The position numbers and the translations under genes are program-made. 64,000 bases of DNA from Alteromonas sp. MMG017 (GTDB lineage: Bacteria; Pseudomonadota; Gammaproteobacteria; Enterobacterales; Alteromonadaceae): assembly GCF_018100795.1 (NCBI RefSeq), contig NZ_JAGJDY010000004.1:62001-126000 (forward strand). Direction: 5' to 3'. Below are positions 37,548-45,554 of the stretch, piece after piece. Positions within the stretch are counted from its first letter, which is position 1. The number at the start of each line of letters is the position of its first letter. The notes beneath the pieces are model-generated. The model made no database searches, had not been told where the DNA came from, and saw only the letters and a list, made by a program, of their open reading frames with translations.

Positions 37548-38366
37548 TTAATGCGTAACAAACACATCGTGTTCTTGGTTACGAATAAGGTTTAATTGGG
37601 TGTGATAGCAGCGTGCCAATGTATCTATGGTTAAAGCATTTTCCGGCTTATCATCGGCTATACACCCCTGTTCAGCCAGCAAAAGCATTCTGCTGCAATA
37701 GGGGGAAATCAAGTTAAGATCGTGACTCACACAAACTATGCAAAGCCCCTGTTTACTAAGACTGACCAATTGCTGCATCACCAACTTTTGATGACGTAAG
37801 TCTAGTGCAGAGGTTGGCTCATCAAGTAGCAATAACTTTCCTACTAAGCTGTCCTGTGGGTTTACTGGCAGCAGCTGTAATATTGCTTTACTTAAAAATA
37901 CCCGTTGCCGCTCTCCCCCTGATAAGGTTTGAATATTTCGCGACAACAAATGAGTAATATCAAATTGCTCGGCAACCTCACTAATAATACGATGTCGATT
38001 GTCAGGCGACTCAATAATATGATGGCGAGCTAACTGCAATATTTCATCAACCAAAAAGCCAAAAGGAGTAGAAGCACTTTGCAACATTACCGCGCGATAC
38101 TCTGCAAGGTCTCGCATACTTATTTCACTTAGTAGCTGGCCTTTAAATAATAGTGTGCCTTTTTCAAGTGGCGCTAGGCCACCCAAAACAGTGAGTAACG
38201 ATGATTTCCCACATCCGTTTTCTCCCGCAAGCGCAATAAATTCACCAGCAGTAAATACCATGTTAAGGTTACACAATAATTGTCGCTTGCCCCTGATAAC
38301 ATCCACATTAATAAGGGTAAACAACGTTTCATTTTCCTGTGCATGAGCTTGATTAAAGCGAGCCAT
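37548..38366 (-). CDS. hmuV: Haem ABC transporter ATP-binding protein HmuV
   Basis: ATPase of a FecCDE-type importer. Walker A GENGCGKSS, the Q loop at MLQSASTPFG, signature LSGGERQRV, Walker B LLLLDEPTSALD and the switch His (CVSHDL) are all visible. The start at 38366 (MARFNQAHA) follows AAAGGGG at good spacing; a longer frame from 38414 lies inside hmuU and is less likely. It overlaps the 3' end of the permease gene by 14 bases. With HmuU it forms the inner membrane pump for haem. Confidence 0.92.
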   Translation of the reverse strand: MARFNQAHAQENETLFTLINVDVIRGKRQLLCNLNMVFTAGEFIALAGENGCGKSSLLTVLGGLAPLEKGTLLFKGQLLSEISMRDLAEYRAVMLQSASTPFGFLVDEILQLARHHIIESPDNRHRIISEVAEQFDITHLLSRNIQTLSGGERQRVFLSKAILQLLPVNPQDSLVGKLLLLDEPTSALDLRHQKLVMQQLVSLSKQGLCIVCVSHDLNLISPYCSRMLLLAEQGCIADDKPENALTIDTLARCYHTQLNLIRNQEHDVFVTH

Positions 38367-39552
38367 TAAACACCCCTTTTTGTTGCCATAATAGATACAA
38401 GAAAAAAGGTGCACCGATTGCGGATGTAACTATCCCTATGGGAATTTCCATAGGTATGAATAGGGTGCGAGCCAACGTATCGGCCACTGTTAGTAACAAT
38501 GCCCCCATCAATGCACAGGCTGGAATAAGTACATTGTGATTGACGCCAAATAGTGTGCGGCACATATGCGGCACCACTAAACCCACAAATCCAATAATGC
38601 CACACAGAGCGGTGGCTAAAGCCACAGCAAACGCCACCAACCACAATATGACTTGTTTATAGCGCGTTACATTCAACCCCATATAGGCAGCTTCATTTTC
38701 GCCTAAGGCTAGTAAATTAAGCGCATTGCGAGACACCATTAAGCCTGAAATAGCAATAACACCGGCTGCCGCCACCAGCGCGCATAACGTCCAGCTAGCG
38801 CCGGCTAAACTGCCCATCGTCCAATAAGTGATTTGGCGAAGTGCATCATCGCTAGCCACATAGCTAATGGCGCCAATAATGGTGCCGGTAAACGCATTTA
38901 TTGCTACTCCGGCGAGTATTAAGGTAGCCACCGAAACACCTTGTGCACTATTAGCAAAACGTAACACGGTCCACACGGCCAATAATGCACCGCCAAACGC
39001 CCAAAGTGCCACCCAAACTGAGGCAAGCGCTGGCACGAGTGGCGGTACAATGGCCATACTGACCGCTGCTGCAGCGGCGGCACCACCGGCAATACCGATT
39101 AAACCAGGGTCGGCTAATGGGTTTCTTACCAAGCCCTGCATAGCACAACCAGACACCGCCAATAGCGCGCCAATAAATAAGGTCATAATAACCCGCGGTA
39201 ATCGCAGTTCGGTAAGTACGTACCAGTGCGTGCTGTTAAATGCAGCGTCAGATGACAGCGCCTCAATATTAACGCCACGTCCTTCAACCAGCACATTTTG
39301 AGAGATATGAAGCTCTGCGGACTGAGAAAATTTATGCCACAAAAGTTCGCCCACATTAATAGGTAAGCTGCCACTCACCACCCCAATATAGGCGCTAACT
39401 AGTAATAGAAAACCAAGTAAGACTAAACCGTGTCGTTTACGTCTTGTTCGTGCTCCGAGCAAATTTAACATCAATGCAGACCGGTTCACCGCTGACGTAT
39501 TATTTGTCAGCGGATGATTGGTAGAACTGGAGGGCGAGGTAGATACTGTCAC
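38353..39552 (-). CDS. hmuU: Haem ABC transporter permease HmuU (FecCD family)
   Basis: Inner membrane permease of 399 residues with about nine or ten hydrophobic segments. FecCD-family marks are LRLPRVIMTLFIGALLAVSGCAMQGLVRNPLADPG near 110-145, the cytoplasmic ATPase-contact region ALCGIIGFVGLVVPHMCR, and a C-terminal LFIPMEIPIGIVTSAIGAPFFLYLL. The N-terminal 30 residues are Ser/Thr-rich and poorly conserved. Its start overlaps the hmuT stop by 4 bases. Haem rather than B12 or siderophore is chosen because of HmuY- and HugZ-like neighbours. Confidence 0.9.
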   Translation of the reverse strand: MTVSTSPSSSTNHPLTNNTSAVNRSALMLNLLGARTRRKRHGLVLLGFLLLVSAYIGVVSGSLPINVGELLWHKFSQSAELHISQNVLVEGRGVNIEALSSDAAFNSTHWYVLTELRLPRVIMTLFIGALLAVSGCAMQGLVRNPLADPGLIGIAGGAAAAAAVSMAIVPPLVPALASVWVALWAFGGALLAVWTVLRFANSAQGVSVATLILAGVAINAFTGTIIGAISYVASDDALRQITYWTMGSLAGASWTLCALVAAAGVIAISGLMVSRNALNLLALGENEAAYMGLNVTRYKQVILWLVAFAVALATALCGIIGFVGLVVPHMCRTLFGVNHNVLIPACALMGALLLTVADTLARTLFIPMEIPIGIVTSAIGAPFFLYLLWQQKGVFNGSL

Positions 39553-40670
39553 TCTTCCCTTCCCGCAGCATCACGATGAGAGTCTGAATTGAGGCTTGTC
39601 TCTAAGACAATATTTTGTGAAATCAGTTTTTTAATAACCTGCTCTTGGTTAGCAGGCCCCTGCTTAGCTGTATCAGAAGCTTTAAGGGATAAAGCCCGTA
39701 ACCCATGTTCGGCAACGGCTTTTAGCGCAATCGTAAAACGGGGAGATAACCCCAAACCAATGCTGCTATCCATCGCTTTAACCAAACAATGTTGGCCTGC
39801 AAACGTTGCTGCAATCGCGTGGTGTGAACACAGTGAATTAAGCGCATTTTCGCCATGCAACATGTGTCCTGCGGCAAACACGACATCAGGGTTTCGTGCC
39901 AGCACTGACTCGGCATCCATTAACTTGTAACCGTTGAGATCGCCTGCAATATTGGTCATACCCAAGGTATCAAAAAGAGCTTGCGGCACCGTATCGGCTC
40001 CCGCTACGGTAATGCCTCTATCATTATTCGCCACCACGAAAAGTGCATTAATGGTGTTGGAATAGTTGGCACTGGCGTAAGACGCTATTGCTTCGGAATA
40101 TTGCACTTGCTGAGCGTCCACTTGGCGATGTAAGTCAGTAACAAGCTGCTTGGCTTTCTCTACAGCCGATACTCGGTGACCAATATCAAGTACCATCTCG
40201 CTCAAACCGACTATGTCTTTTGACACATGATAAACATGCACATCAACGCCAGCATTTGCTACCTGCTCTAACATAGGTTCTGGGCCTGTGGCACTTGCTC
40301 CTAGTAACAAAGACGGCTGCTGGGCAAGCACGCCTTCTGTACTAAGTTGACGAAAATAGCCTAGTTTTGTTACCTCAGTCGCCGCGGCGGGAAACATACT
40401 TGTGCTATCTGTTGCCACCACCCAATCACCCCGCCCTAGCGCGTAGATGATTTCCGTTACACTGCCGCCCGCAGCAATAATTCGAGGCGTGTCAGCTTGC
40501 TGGTTTTCATGTACCGAAGATGTGAGCTGCGCTGTGTGGGTATTAGGTGCTGAGGATGTAGCGGCAGCATATACGCCGCCACTACATAAACACCAAAGTA
40601 CACTCATTACGCTTAGCCTATGTAGCACTTTTTTCGTGCTAACTAAGCGTGGTAATTTGGTTTTATCCAT
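39549..40670 (-). CDS. hmuT: Haem-binding periplasmic protein HmuT
   Basis: Periplasmic substrate-binding protein (class III, two lobes joined by a long helix) of 373 residues. The N-terminal signal segment follows a charged start (to about 36, ends VYAA). The binding fold starts at RIIAAGGSVTEIIYALGRGDWVV, as in HmuT/ChuT, and has the GYFRQLSTEGVLAQQPSLLLG block; the long linking helix is near 185-205. A Tyr-containing loop near GYFRQ could be a haem axial ligand, as in PhuT and ShuT, but this is inference. It is 4 bases after the HmuY-like gene. Confidence 0.9.
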   Translation of the reverse strand: MDKTKLPRLVSTKKVLHRLSVMSVLWCLCSGGVYAAATSSAPNTHTAQLTSSVHENQQADTPRIIAAGGSVTEIIYALGRGDWVVATDSTSMFPAAATEVTKLGYFRQLSTEGVLAQQPSLLLGASATGPEPMLEQVANAGVDVHVYHVSKDIVGLSEMVLDIGHRVSAVEKAKQLVTDLHRQVDAQQVQYSEAIASYASANYSNTINALFVVANNDRGITVAGADTVPQALFDTLGMTNIAGDLNGYKLMDAESVLARNPDVVFAAGHMLHGENALNSLCSHHAIAATFAGQHCLVKAMDSSIGLGLSPRFTIALKAVAEHGLRALSLKASDTAKQGPANQEQVIKKLISQNIVLETSLNSDSHRDAAGREE

Positions 40671-40673
40671 TAA

Positions 40674-41852
40674 TTACTCCTCGGTAACGGGGTCGGCGCG
40701 GAAGCTATAAGCGCCCGACGTTCCGTCTTCATCGTAATAGCTAGTAATTTGAAATTTAAATACGCTATCACCCGCTGATATTAGGTATACCCCGAACTGT
40801 GAGTACAACAAGTGACTTGTGCTGTCATAGAAGTACCAGTTGTTGGCGGTAAACGCGTAGTCACTGATAGTTTCAGCACTGAAACCATAAAATGCAGCGG
40901 CTTCGGTATCTATGCCTGCATAGGTATCAGCATCAGTGCGAAGTACAGTTGCATCATCGGCAATAGATAAGGCAAATTCACCTGCGCCATCAGCACAAGG
41001 TATTGTGATGTCCCATGCATCCGTTTCCGTTACTTCTTGCTGCAAATCGAAATCGATGTAGATTGACGACGTACACCCTACTGCGTTAACACTTAGCGAT
41101 ACTTCTTCTGCAAACGTGGTTTGCCCATCAAGTACACTTTGATGCATAACACCCAACGTGATTTCCCCAAGACCACGCCCTTCAGTCACAATGTCAGTTA
41201 CATGGAATTTGGTGTAGTTTTCATCTGATGAAACCACGTAGTAAGTATCGCTCGCCGCGCTGACGACATGGGTTGTAGTGTCATAATTATAAAAGGTATC
41301 GCCAATAACAGCAGACTCAGCATCGGTAGAAAAAGCGTCGGCATCTGGCACATCGCTCGTTGTTACTGCTAAATAATCATCCAGCTCGCTATCAGCGGTG
41401 GCATTTAAAAATAAGTCTGCCACAGCTGCCCCACTATCATCGTAGAAGTCACTGTTGTTTGCAGTAAAGTAGACACTTACTGGCGTCTCTTGTGCTGTAT
41501 TTAAAAATACCGACGTGCGTTTAAAGCCGATATCCCAAGTGGTGTCGCTGGCCGCTTCTTCTTCGGTAAGAGTAACCTGGGTTTGTGTATCTAAATCAAA
41601 ATACACGGCAACCGGTTCAGATGTACTACCTGTGCTGTACGGCCCATAAATTGTAGCCACTTCATTACTGGTTTCGCCTTCATCACCCGCGCTGTCATCG
41701 GTTTCGTCACCTGAATTATCGGCGCTGTCTTCACCACTATCTTCACCACTTTGATCAGGGGTTTCAATAACTGGATCGCTACTATCAGAGCCACCGCAGG
41801 CTGCAAGCCCCAGTGTCATCGCAAGTAATAATGCTAAGTATGTTTTATTCAT
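40674..41852 (-). CDS. Lipoprotein with two HmuY-like haem-binding domains
   Basis: A 392-residue lipoprotein with lipobox LAACG (Cys near residue 19) followed by an acidic Ser/Asp/Glu-rich linker (about 22-65). The rest holds two related halves: each has an YFDLDTQ/YIDFDLQ strand, a TWDIGF/AWDITI motif, and a FYNYDTTTH/WYFYDSTSH segment followed by a K-F strand. This is the HmuY pattern (first WDIGFKR). HmuY is a haem-scavenging surface lipoprotein described in Bacteroidetes. AAGGAA precedes the start. The gene sits between receptor and HmuT, which supports haem capture. Haem binding is inferred. Confidence 0.8.
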   Translation of the reverse strand: MNKTYLALLLAMTLGLAACGGSDSSDPVIETPDQSGEDSGEDSADNSGDETDDSAGDEGETSNEVATIYGPYSTGSTSEPVAVYFDLDTQTQVTLTEEEAASDTTWDIGFKRTSVFLNTAQETPVSVYFTANNSDFYDDSGAAVADLFLNATADSELDDYLAVTTSDVPDADAFSTDAESAVIGDTFYNYDTTTHVVSAASDTYYVVSSDENYTKFHVTDIVTEGRGLGEITLGVMHQSVLDGQTTFAEEVSLSVNAVGCTSSIYIDFDLQQEVTETDAWDITIPCADGAGEFALSIADDATVLRTDADTYAGIDTEAAAFYGFSAETISDYAFTANNWYFYDSTSHLLYSQFGVYLISAGDSVFKFQITSYYDEDGTSGAYSFRADPVTEE

Positions 41853-41882
41853 GTGTATGTTCCTTTTTAAGTGGTGTGTTTA

Positions 41883-41909
41883 GCCGTTGTTATTAATCGA
41901 TTAAACGGC
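41883..41909. other. Intercistronic hairpin between haem receptor and HmuY-like gene
   Basis: GCCGTT (41883-41888) and AACGGC (41904-41909) can pair around a 15-base AT-rich loop. It lies in the 161-base gap between the receptor stop and the lipoprotein start and could uncouple expression of receptor and transporter genes. A weak structure, judged by eye. Confidence 0.4.
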
Positions 41910-42013
41910 GCCTATGCTTACTTCTCTTATTTGCTTTTTTTGTTAGATTTTTCTGTCTTTAGGTAGTTGTTCTTAAGGGCTTTGTTTTAAAGCGCTCAGC
42001 CTTCACAGACGAA

Positions 42014-43957
42014 TTAGTATTGATAACTCACGCCTAAATAAACGCGGCGAGCTGAAATAGGGCGAGCATCAAAAGCCCCCGCCGAAAGTGAATCGGGTGA
42101 GCGATGTTCATCGGTAAGGTTTTCAACCCCCAAGCGGGTTTGCCAATGGCTAGAAAAGTCATGCTGCACCACGGCATTTAAGGTGGTGTAGCTGTCTTTC
42201 GCGGTAACGGTGTAACCAGAGGTGGGAGAAACGTCGTTTTCATGCACGCCATACAGTTGAACGCTGGTATCCGTTTTATCAAATTGGTAGGTCACTGAGG
42301 CTTTCACTAAATGTGTGGGCCGTTCCGGCAAGCGCTCAGAATCACCATCTTGTGCATGTAAGTAGCTATAGTTAAGTTGCCACTGCCAGTTATCGTTTTG
42401 CGCGCTCACGCTCAAATCCGCACCATACAGCGTGGCTTCATCGAGGTTTTCGTACATAGAGATATCAAGTCCGGCTTCTTGCGATGCTTCAACATCTACC
42501 GCGGTGGTAATAAAATCTTCTGCTTCGGTGTAGTGGAAATCGATATCGGCCTGATACCACCAACGACTTTGTTTCGGTGTTAATCGCGCGTTCAACCCAA
42601 TATTGGCACTTAGCGCCGTTTCTGGCACAAGGTCTTCATTTCCCAATACCATGTAACCTAAGTTACTGTGATCGAACACGTAGTAACGTTCTTTTAAATT
42701 AGGGACTCGATAACTTGAACCACCGCCACCACGCACTTGTAGTGTGGTTTCATCAAGTTTCCAGCTTTGACTGCCACTGAGCTTGGCCGCCGTATGCCAA
42801 CCAAAATCTGAATCATTTTGTACTCGAAGGCCAAGTAGGGCTTGGGTGTCGTTTTGCTGCCAATTGGCTTGCACGTAAGCTTCGGTGCTTTCTCGGCTAA
42901 CATCGTCTACTTCTACCGTACCCGTTGCTACATTTTGCTGATCTAAGTTATCAGCATGGGCAACCAATCCTCCTACCCACTCAACATCGCCCAAGGTTAA
43001 AATTTTCTGCGCTTCAATTTCCGCTAATTGAATATCGGTTTGGCGAAGGCCATTGGTATTACCGCTTTGTTCATCGTGAGACAAATAGCGCCCATTAATG
43101 TGCCAGTTCTGCTGTTGAGCAAGTTTTACATCGTGCTGCCATTGAGTAACGTTAGACACATAACTGATAATGCTAACTTGCCCTGGAATAGCGGACTGGG
43201 GTTTGTCTTTCTTCTCGTCTAGCCATTGGCCTTTGTAACTCAAATCAAGGTCGCTGATCTGTGTTGATAAGGAGAACTGCACAAAGGATTTATCCACCGC
43301 ACCACCATCTTGAGAGACGGTATCAGGGTCGTAATCAAAGCCGGGGTTCGTAATATGCTGAGCGGCTAATCCTAGCTGCCAGTCCTTTATTGCTTTAGCC
43401 GCACTAACCTTGGCGGTGTGCCCCAAGGTATCGCCATCGAGCCCATCGTCACTGTAATGAGAAAGTTCGTAGTCGGCGGATAACTGTGAGCCCTCGGGCA
43501 CATCAGTAATAATATTGATAACCCCCCCCATGGCAGAACTGCCATAAAGCACCGATGCAGCGCCGCGTACAATTTCAATCTGTCGAATATTGGCAACGCT
43601 AATTTGGTCTAGGTCGACTGAAGAGCCTGTAGGAGAAATAACGGGCTGACCGTTAATTAACACCAACACATGGTCGCCGTTAAACCCATTCAACTGAACG
43701 TTGTAGCCGTCTTTTTGACTACGCCGAACTACCACACCCGGCATCACTTCTAATACTTGCCTAAGTGTTCCTTTGCTAAGCCTCGAAATTTCCGCTTTAT
43801 CTACCACATCGACTTTTACCGGCGATGCGCCTAAAAGCTTGGGTGTTCGTGTTCCCGTTACCACTACGCGTTCAACTGGCGCCTCAGTTTCGGCTAAAAC
43901 ATATGTTGGCAGTAGCGCGCTCGCCAATAGCAAAGTAACAGGGTAAGAATGAGTCAT
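42014..43957 (-). CDS. hmuR: TonB-dependent haem receptor (HmuR-like)
   Basis: Outer membrane receptor of 647 residues. Signal peptide to about residue 22 (ends VLAE), then a TonB box-like segment (ERVVVTGTRTP), plug domain (about 45-160, GVVVRRSQKDGYNVQLNGF, GAASVLYGSSAMGGVINI), and a 22-strand barrel ending in YLGVSYQY with aromatic C-terminus. The YRVPNLKERYYVFDHSNLGY segment resembles the YRAP/NL haem-receptor motif of HmuR. It could also be annotated BtuB-like; the HmuY, HmuTUV and HugZ neighbours favour haem. Its promoter carries a Fur box. Confidence 0.88.
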   Translation of the reverse strand: MTHSYPVTLLLASALLPTYVLAETEAPVERVVVTGTRTPKLLGASPVKVDVVDKAEISRLSKGTLRQVLEVMPGVVVRRSQKDGYNVQLNGFNGDHVLVLINGQPVISPTGSSVDLDQISVANIRQIEIVRGAASVLYGSSAMGGVINIITDVPEGSQLSADYELSHYSDDGLDGDTLGHTAKVSAAKAIKDWQLGLAAQHITNPGFDYDPDTVSQDGGAVDKSFVQFSLSTQISDLDLSYKGQWLDEKKDKPQSAIPGQVSIISYVSNVTQWQHDVKLAQQQNWHINGRYLSHDEQSGNTNGLRQTDIQLAEIEAQKILTLGDVEWVGGLVAHADNLDQQNVATGTVEVDDVSRESTEAYVQANWQQNDTQALLGLRVQNDSDFGWHTAAKLSGSQSWKLDETTLQVRGGGGSSYRVPNLKERYYVFDHSNLGYMVLGNEDLVPETALSANIGLNARLTPKQSRWWYQADIDFHYTEAEDFITTAVDVEASQEAGLDISMYENLDEATLYGADLSVSAQNDNWQWQLNYSYLHAQDGDSERLPERPTHLVKASVTYQFDKTDTSVQLYGVHENDVSPTSGYTVTAKDSYTTLNAVVQHDFSSHWQTRLGVENLTDEHRSPDSLSAGAFDARPISARRVYLGVSYQY

Positions 43958-43978
43958 TTAATTTACTTTCTAATCAAT

Positions 43979-44003
43979 AATGCAAATGATAACAATTTGC
44001 ATT
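43979..44003. promoter_or_regulatory. Fur box at the haem receptor promoter
   Basis: A perfect inverted repeat AATGCAAAT-N7-ATTTGCATT centred on GATAACA; the core matches the Fur consensus of alternating GATAAT-type hexamers. It lies 22 bases before the receptor start, just after a possible minus-strand -10, so iron-bound Fur would repress the operon. Confidence 0.8.
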
Positions 44004-44028
44004 TGATCTTATTTATTTAAAGAAAAAA

Positions 44029-44042
44029 TGCAAGCGCTATTG
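44029..44042 (-). promoter_or_regulatory. Degenerate LacI-type site upstream of the haem receptor
   Basis: TGCAAGCGCTATTG keeps the AAGCGCT core of the operators at 36628 and 44147 but has a weaker right half. On the minus strand it overlaps a possible -35 (TTGCAT), with TAAGAT 16 bases further and then the Fur box. It may be chance or true dual control. Confidence 0.4.
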
Positions 44043-44123
44043 GAAAATAATATTAACTTCACCACGTCAAACTATTAAAAATGCGAGAGAACACAGCAGG
44101 TATTTGTAATATTTCAATAAAAA

Positions 44124-44183
44124 TGTAAACGCATACAATCAAACAATGTAAGCGCTTGCATTTTCATTTTCGCCCCCTATACT
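44124..44183 (+). promoter_or_regulatory. Promoter and two LacI-type operators of the FucP-type/GH3 operon
   Basis: TGTAAACGCATACA (44124-44137) and TGTAAGCGCTTGCA (44147-44160) lie 23 bases centre to centre. The second overlaps the -35 TTGCAT (44156-44161), which is 16 bases from TATACT (44178-44183). This is a good repression layout and links this operon to the LacI regulator at 32591. Confidence 0.8.
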
Positions 44184-44295
44184 GACCAACAAAGTGTTAA
44201 CAAATACCAAACCAATTCGTTAACGCAAAGTAACCAACAAGCTAAATGCGAACACGGCATTTCGTTTACTAACAAGTGAATTCAGGGCGTTACCT

Positions 44296-45540
44296 ATGAA
44301 TCAAACTATAAAAACCACGGCTGGTTCTACAACCACCAGTCAACTTGCACTCGCTACGCTAACATCATTATTTTTCATGTGGGGTTTCATTACCGCACTT
44401 AACGACATTCTCATCCCCCATTTGAAAGCCTTATTCTCGCTTTCTTATACCCAAGCCATGCTGGTGCAATCGTGCTTCTTTGGCGCCTATTTTCTTATTT
44501 CTATTCCAGCCGGAAAATTAGTGAGTGCCACTGGGTATCAAAAAGGTATTGGTGTGGGTTTGATCACGGCTGCAGTGGGCTGCGTGTTGTTTATTCCATC
44601 GGCGCTATTCACTCAGTACTGGATGTTCTTAGGTGCGTTGTTTGTATTGGCTTCAGGCATCACTATTTTGCAAGTTGCCGCAAACCCCTTGGTGACCATT
44701 ATGGGAAACCCAGATACCGCTTCTAGCCGACTCACCATGACCCAAGGGTTTAACTCATTGGGTACAACTGTTGCGCCCATCATTGGCGGCATAGTCTTAT
44801 TTGGTGCGCATGAAGGTATGGAAAACGCAGCAGTAGATGCAAATGCGGTAGTACTTCCCTATTTAACATTGGCCGCTGTACTAGTGGCCATGGCAGTGGT
44901 GATGGTGAAAGTGAAGCTGCCCTCACCCACGCACAGTGAAATGGATGTCGCCACCACGACAGATACAGGTTTATTAAAACATCGCCACCTATCATTAGGC
45001 GCACTAGGTTTATTTTTGTACGTAGGTGCTGAAGTCGCGATTGGCAGCTTCTTGGTAAACTACTTTGGGCTTGAAAGCATTAAAGGCATGAGTGAAAGCC
45101 AAGCGTCTAAATACATCGCCTATTACTGGGGTGGCGCTATGGTAGGGCGTTTCATTGGTGCCGCGGTAATGCAAAAAGTGGCCGCGGGTAAACTGCTCGC
45201 CGTTAATTCATTTGCCTCATGTACACTCATTGTTGTTTCGGTATGCAGCAGCGGTAATATCGCCATGTGGACAATTTTAGCGGTAGGGCTTTGCAACTCT
45301 ATCATGTTCCCCACTATTTTCAGTCTTGCACTTAAAGGGCTAGGCCAAAAAACAGCACAAGCCTCTGGTATGTTGTGTTTAGCCATAGTGGGCGGTGCTA
45401 TTGTGCCACTACTACAAGGTGTTATTGCTGACAACGCGGGTGTACAACTTTCTTTCTTATTGCCGGTTATTTGCTACTTATATATTGCTTATTACGGGCT
45501 TCGTGGTGCCACCGTTAACTTGGCTGCTAGCCACAAATAA
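44296..45540 (+). CDS. FucP-family sugar:proton symporter (glucose/galactose type)
   Basis: A 414-residue MFS transporter with about twelve membrane segments. The N-terminal TSLFFMWGFITALNDILIPHLKALFSLSYTQAMLVQ is the classic start of the FucP/GluP group, and ANPLVTIMGNPDTASSRLTMTQGFNSLGTTVAPIIGG is diagnostic of glucose/galactose transporters. First gene of a two-gene operon; the secreted or lipid-anchored GH3 glucosidase follows 14 bases later, so it probably imports the glucose that enzyme releases. Regulation by a LacI-type repressor is inferred from the operators. Confidence 0.93.
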   Translation: MNQTIKTTAGSTTTSQLALATLTSLFFMWGFITALNDILIPHLKALFSLSYTQAMLVQSCFFGAYFLISIPAGKLVSATGYQKGIGVGLITAAVGCVLFIPSALFTQYWMFLGALFVLASGITILQVAANPLVTIMGNPDTASSRLTMTQGFNSLGTTVAPIIGGIVLFGAHEGMENAAVDANAVVLPYLTLAAVLVAMAVVMVKVKLPSPTHSEMDVATTTDTGLLKHRHLSLGALGLFLYVGAEVAIGSFLVNYFGLESIKGMSESQASKYIAYYWGGAMVGRFIGAAVMQKVAAGKLLAVNSFASCTLIVVSVCSSGNIAMWTILAVGLCNSIMFPTIFSLALKGLGQKTAQASGMLCLAIVGGAIVPLLQGVIADNAGVQLSFLLPVICYLYIAYYGLRGATVNLAASHK

Positions 45541-45554
45541 ACAAGGAATTTACT

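Noticed and set aside
42014..43957. BtuB-type vitamin B12 receptor with BtuCD transporter
   Set aside because: The operon holds HmuY-like and HugZ genes and a Fur box; no cobalamin riboswitch was found upstream.
44029..44042. Firm call of LacI control over the haem receptor
   Set aside because: One half of the site is degenerate; kept as a low-confidence feature only.
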